The translations under genes and the position numbers were made by a program. This document shows, in pieces, positions 4,828-6,747 of a stretch of 6,747 nucleotides of DNA; the first letter of the stretch is position 1, and every line of letters begins with the position of its first letter. The DNA is from Thermoplasmata archaeon. Its GTDB lineage: Archaea; Thermoplasmatota; Thermoplasmata; GCA-020350865. Under the pieces are notes generated by a model that ran no database searches, had not been told where the DNA came from, and worked only from the letters and a program-made list of their open reading frames with translations. The stretch lies in assembly GCA_020351895.1 (NCBI GenBank), contig CP070672.1:2038966-2045712 (forward strand), written 5' to 3'.

Positions 4828-6747
4828 TTATTTTCTTACCATCTTCCTAAATCGTTTTTTTCTCCAAACAGCAACTAATATCAGCATCATGAAAATCGGA
4901 ATTGAAATCTCTTTGAACTCTGGAATGATAAAGTCTACATTCTGTGCATTCGGAGTGGAGCCGTTTTCAGTGCTTCTGTCAATCCCAAAGGGATCAGCTT
5001 TTCCTGCTCCATCCTCCCAATCAGCAGGAAGATTAGTATCATTGGAATCTTGATCACGGCCTAGAGTTTGATTCTCTAAAAGGTCCGAGGTATCCACGTA
5101 CTCCCCGTCAGTCCATTGACACCAAGACACTGCATCATCGTCGTCCCCACCGGGATCCTCTCCCCATGCCACATAATCGATTATAATAGAGTTGCTATTC
5201 ATTAAAGATAAATCATCGGAATTACCGAGCATGGGAGCTGTAGTGGTCATATTGACAATCAGCATTGGATGTTTGCTGGAATCGGAATTGTCACTTGAAG
5301 TGAAATATTGATATTCAGAACCATCATTGGCCTCAAATATCATACCGTAATTGCTGTATGTTCCATCCTCCCATTCTCCAACCAAATCAGTGACATCCCA
5401 GTAGTACCATGCATTAGTTCCGGCGGCAATTGTCTTTGTATCCTCAAATGCAGAATCATAATCACCTCCGGTCTCGGCCCATGAATTTGTACCATCGTAC
5501 GTTGCCCAATTCGCTCCACTGTTTGGACTTCCGGTCCCTTCAATCCAAGATTGGGTTACTCTATGCAGGTTCACTGTGGCACCGGTAGATGCATTACCAT
5601 CATTGCGATACAACCAAACCTTTGCATTTTTTATATAACCAGAAGGAAGGCTTGAAAGATCGAATTGGATCAGTGGTCTTTTATAAACGGAAGAGGCATT
5701 GGTAACGTCCATCCATGTCCATGTACCTGTATTCAATATACCCAAGGTGCTATCCAGAAAGACATCTTTTCCCGCTGTGGCATCCGGTTGTATCGTGATT
5801 TCCGATTCATAGTCAATATAACCATAAACATCTGTTGAGCTATTGGTTCCACTTTCACCAAGATGACAGACAAGATATCCTCCAGGGGGTATACTTCCGG
5901 CACCGCTTATATTAAATTTAAATCCATCATTGTCTGTGAGATACCAGCCTGTTAGATCCACTGGAGTATTTCCTTTATTGTACAGTTCCACCCACTCGAA
6001 ATTTAATGACCCGTTGGCAGATTCTTCGCTTCCTACAGAGTAAAATATACCTGTATCGTTTTGGTTATTGTAAGAAGCGTTTATCCAATCCCAAGGGCGG
6101 ACAATATCGGATACTCGAACTTCGTCGATTGTACCATTCCAATATGCTCCCCTAAGCCCTATTTCTATGCTATCAGTTGTCCATTGTATTTTTTCTGAGC
6201 CTAGATCTTGGGTGTCTTCTAACTCACCATTCACATATATTTTCATATATCTTCCATCAAAAGTACCGACAACATGTACCCATTCACCGGCTGAAATGTA
6301 AATATCTGTTGCATGGGTACCCCCGCTCCAGGTGCCTGTTTCGTTGTATATTCCAAAAGACCATGCATCATCCCAACCATGCCAACCGAGAAGCCAACAA
6401 TTGGATTTTTGATTTCCACCATACCATTGGTCAGACTCCTCTGTTAGATCTATATCGGAATTAAACCAGGCCTCAACAGTAATTGCATCAGTAATATTCA
6501 AACTCGAAGAAAATGCCACATCGATGTAATCGTCGATACCATCAAAATCATCTGCTCCATCTATCTTTCCAGTTGCATCTTGGGTTCCAGGTGAATCAAT
6601 ATATTCTGTTCCATTGTTACCATACTGAGTAGAATCATAATGTGTTCCAGAGGTCTCATGTAGATGCTGAACCATTGTATAATTATTATCCCAGACCCCC
6701 TCTGGATTTTCAGTGGAAGAGGATTTATCACTGTTTCCATAGTACAT
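4828..6747 (-). CDS. Large surface protein, C-terminal part: DUF2341 end, LamG, LTD split by DNRLRE, PEF-type anchor (5' partial)
   Basis: Only the last 639 codons are present (numbered here from the window edge); the stop is TAA at 4828-4830. An ATG falls on the edge, but it lies inside the usual DUF2341 ending 'MYYGN' and no signal peptide follows, so the real start is upstream. Residues 20-240 are a LamG/concanavalin-like domain (VEAWF near 91, WVHVVGTFDG near 156, IDEVRVSD near 207). Residues 250-310 and 504-604 are two halves of a lamin-tail domain (EWVELYNKG near 251, IIDYVAWGED near 522, TLGRD near 561). Between them lies a DNRLRE/CBM96-like domain (RPLIQFDLSSLP near 357). Residues 606-639 form an Ile-Pro-Glu-Phe motif, a hydrophobic helix and a basic tail. 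The protein is most likely exported, anchored at the cell surface and sugar- or protein-binding. No catalytic domain is visible. The domain calls are by motif recognition; the actual ligand is unknown. Confidence 0.9.
   Translation of the reverse strand: MYYGNSDKSSSTENPEGVWDNNYTMVQHLHETSGTHYDSTQYGNNGTEYIDSPGTQDATGKIDGADDFDGIDDYIDVAFSSSLNITDAITVEAWFNSDIDLTEESDQWYGGNQKSNCWLLGWHGWDDAWSFGIYNETGTWSGGTHATDIYISAGEWVHVVGTFDGRYMKIYVNGELEDTQDLGSEKIQWTTDSIEIGLRGAYWNGTIDEVRVSDIVRPWDWINASYNNQNDTGIFYSVGSEESANGSLNFEWVELYNKGNTPVDLTGWYLTDNDGFKFNISGAGSIPPGGYLVCHLGESGTNSSTDVYGYIDYESEITIQPDATAGKDVFLDSTLGILNTGTWTWMDVTNASSVYKRPLIQFDLSSLPSGYIKNAKVWLYRNDGNASTGATVNLHRVTQSWIEGTGSPNSGANWATYDGTNSWAETGGDYDSAFEDTKTIAAGTNAWYYWDVTDLVGEWEDGTYSNYGMIFEANDGSEYQYFTSSDNSDSSKHPMLIVNMTTTAPMLGNSDDLSLMNSNSIIIDYVAWGEDPGGDDDDAVSWCQWTDGEYVDTSDLLENQTLGRDQDSNDTNLPADWEDGAGKADPFGIDRSTENGSTPNAQNVDFIIPEFKEISIPIFMMLILVAVWRKKRFRKMVRK
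4831..4926 (-). other. PEF-type C-terminal sorting / membrane anchor signal
   Basis: The last 32 residues (608-639) contain Ile-Pro-Glu-Phe, a nearby second proline (617), a hydrophobic stretch (614-628, IFMMLILVAVW) and a strongly basic tail (RKKRFRKMVRK). This tripartite layout matches archaeal PEF-CTERM/VPxxxP-type signals, which archaeosortases recognise and process after export. No archaeosortase gene is in the window, so processing is inferred; it could also be a plain C-terminal membrane anchor. Confidence 0.7.
4936..5238 (-). other. Lamin-tail domain (LTD), second part, and acidic linker
   Basis: Residues about 504-604 resume the LTD fold after the DNRLRE insertion: 'NSDDLSLMNSNSIIIDYVAWGED', shown here in pieces as 'DDLSLMNSNS' and 'IIIDYVAWGED', then 'LLENQTLGRDQDSNDTN' and 'LPADWEDG'. 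These are the usual closing strands of an LTD. An acidic run (GGDDDDA, near 533-539) and a Ser/Thr/Asn-rich spacer lead to the C-terminal anchor. Confidence 0.78.
5248..5811 (-). other. DNRLRE / CBM96-like domain inserted in an LTD
   Basis: Residues about 313-500. Signs are the 'ITIQPDATAGKDVFLDS' opening strand, 'RPLIQFDLSSLPSG', 'AKVWLYRNDGN', 'VNLHRVTQSWIEG', 'WDVTDLVGEW' and a closing 'HPMLIVNM' strand. All are typical of the DNRLRE domain family, some members of which have been assigned as carbohydrate-binding module 96. It is bracketed by the two halves of a lamin-tail domain, so it appears to be a loop insertion rather than a tandem domain. Sugar binding is inferred from the family only. 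Confidence 0.8.
5818..6000 (-). other. Lamin-tail domain (LTD), first visible part
   Basis: Residues about 250-310 carry the central LTD strands: 'FEWVELYNKGNTPVDLTGW', then 'YLTDNDG' and 'SIPPGGYLVCHLGESGT'. The usual opening strand (an 'INEVMYNP'-like motif just before the EWVELYN) is not found here; LamG sequence lies there instead. LTDs are Ig-like beta-sandwiches found on many archaeal and bacterial secreted proteins, where they are thought to serve as binding or attachment modules. Confidence 0.82.
6028..6690 (-). other. LamG / concanavalin A-like domain
   Basis: Residues about 20-240 of the upstream gene's visible part. Hallmarks of the Laminin_G_3 type are seen in order: a 'HLHETSGTHYDST' lead-in, 'FDGIDDYIDV', 'ITVEAWFN', 'WVHVVGTFDG' followed by 'KIYVNGELED', and 'NGTIDEVRVSD'. 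The family is a beta-sandwich that commonly binds glycans or proteins in secreted multidomain proteins. It directly follows the DUF2341 ending, a pairing common in archaeal and bacterial surface proteins. Here it runs straight into the middle of an LTD rather than into a linker. Confidence 0.85.

Noticed and set aside
4821..4862. T-rich plus-strand stretch considered as a terminator
   Set aside because: No plus-strand gene ends there. On the coding strand it is A-rich and mostly encodes the basic tail of the upstream protein.
6745..6747. ATG at the very end of the window as the start of the upstream gene
   Set aside because: The sequence there is the 'MYYGN' ending of a DUF2341 domain; there is no signal peptide or ribosome site evidence, so the gene must continue upstream.

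Overview
The window holds parts of two very large surface-protein genes, both on the minus strand, head to tail and 89 bases apart. Nothing convincing lies on the plus strand, and there are no RNA genes, CRISPR arrays, transposons or phage genes. The domain mix suggests an archaeon, most likely a Thermoplasmata-like euryarchaeote: FG-GAP, DUF2341 and LamG domains, Leu-Thr-Asn-Gly repeats next to zinc ribbons, a PEF-type C-terminal anchor, and an AGGTG ribosome site. This placement is inference from family knowledge, not from a marker gene.

Region 4828-6747 is the C-terminal 639 codons of the upstream gene; its true start lies beyond the window edge. In order it encodes the last residues of a DUF2341 domain, a LamG/concanavalin-like domain, a lamin-tail domain (LTD) split in two by a DNRLRE/CBM96-like domain, and a C-terminal Ile-Pro-Glu-Phe, hydrophobic, Arg/Lys-rich tail that looks like an archaeosortase-type sorting or anchor signal.

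Region 1-4738 is one uninterrupted reading frame of at least 1579 codons with its C-terminus outside the window. I translated it codon by codon from 4738 down to position 2 and found no stop. In order it encodes five CxxC...CxxC zinc ribbons, a stretch with 14 Leu-Thr-Asn-Gly-type tetrapeptides, a basic segment, one transmembrane helix, two DOMON/CBM9-like 'IDG.F.DW' domains flanking a beta-sandwich-like domain, an FG-GAP propeller region interrupted by seven roughly 55-residue 'VVW.D.R...DIYAQKLN' blades, and finally DUF2341, which is cut by the window start. Charge and the lack of an N-terminal signal peptide suggest the zinc ribbons and LTNG repeats are cytoplasmic and everything after the helix is outside the cell.

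The main discovery candidates are (i) the single-pass protein that joins a cytoplasmic zinc-ribbon/LTNG region to a giant carbohydrate- or protein-binding ectodomain, and (ii) a recurring 'domain inside domain' architecture. A seven-blade propeller sits inside an FG-GAP blade, and a DNRLRE domain sits inside an LTD. DUF2341(-LamG) probably sits inside both an FG-GAP blade and the start of the LTD. The two genes probably make adhesin- or sensor-like proteins that work together at the cell surface; their ligands cannot be read from the sequence.
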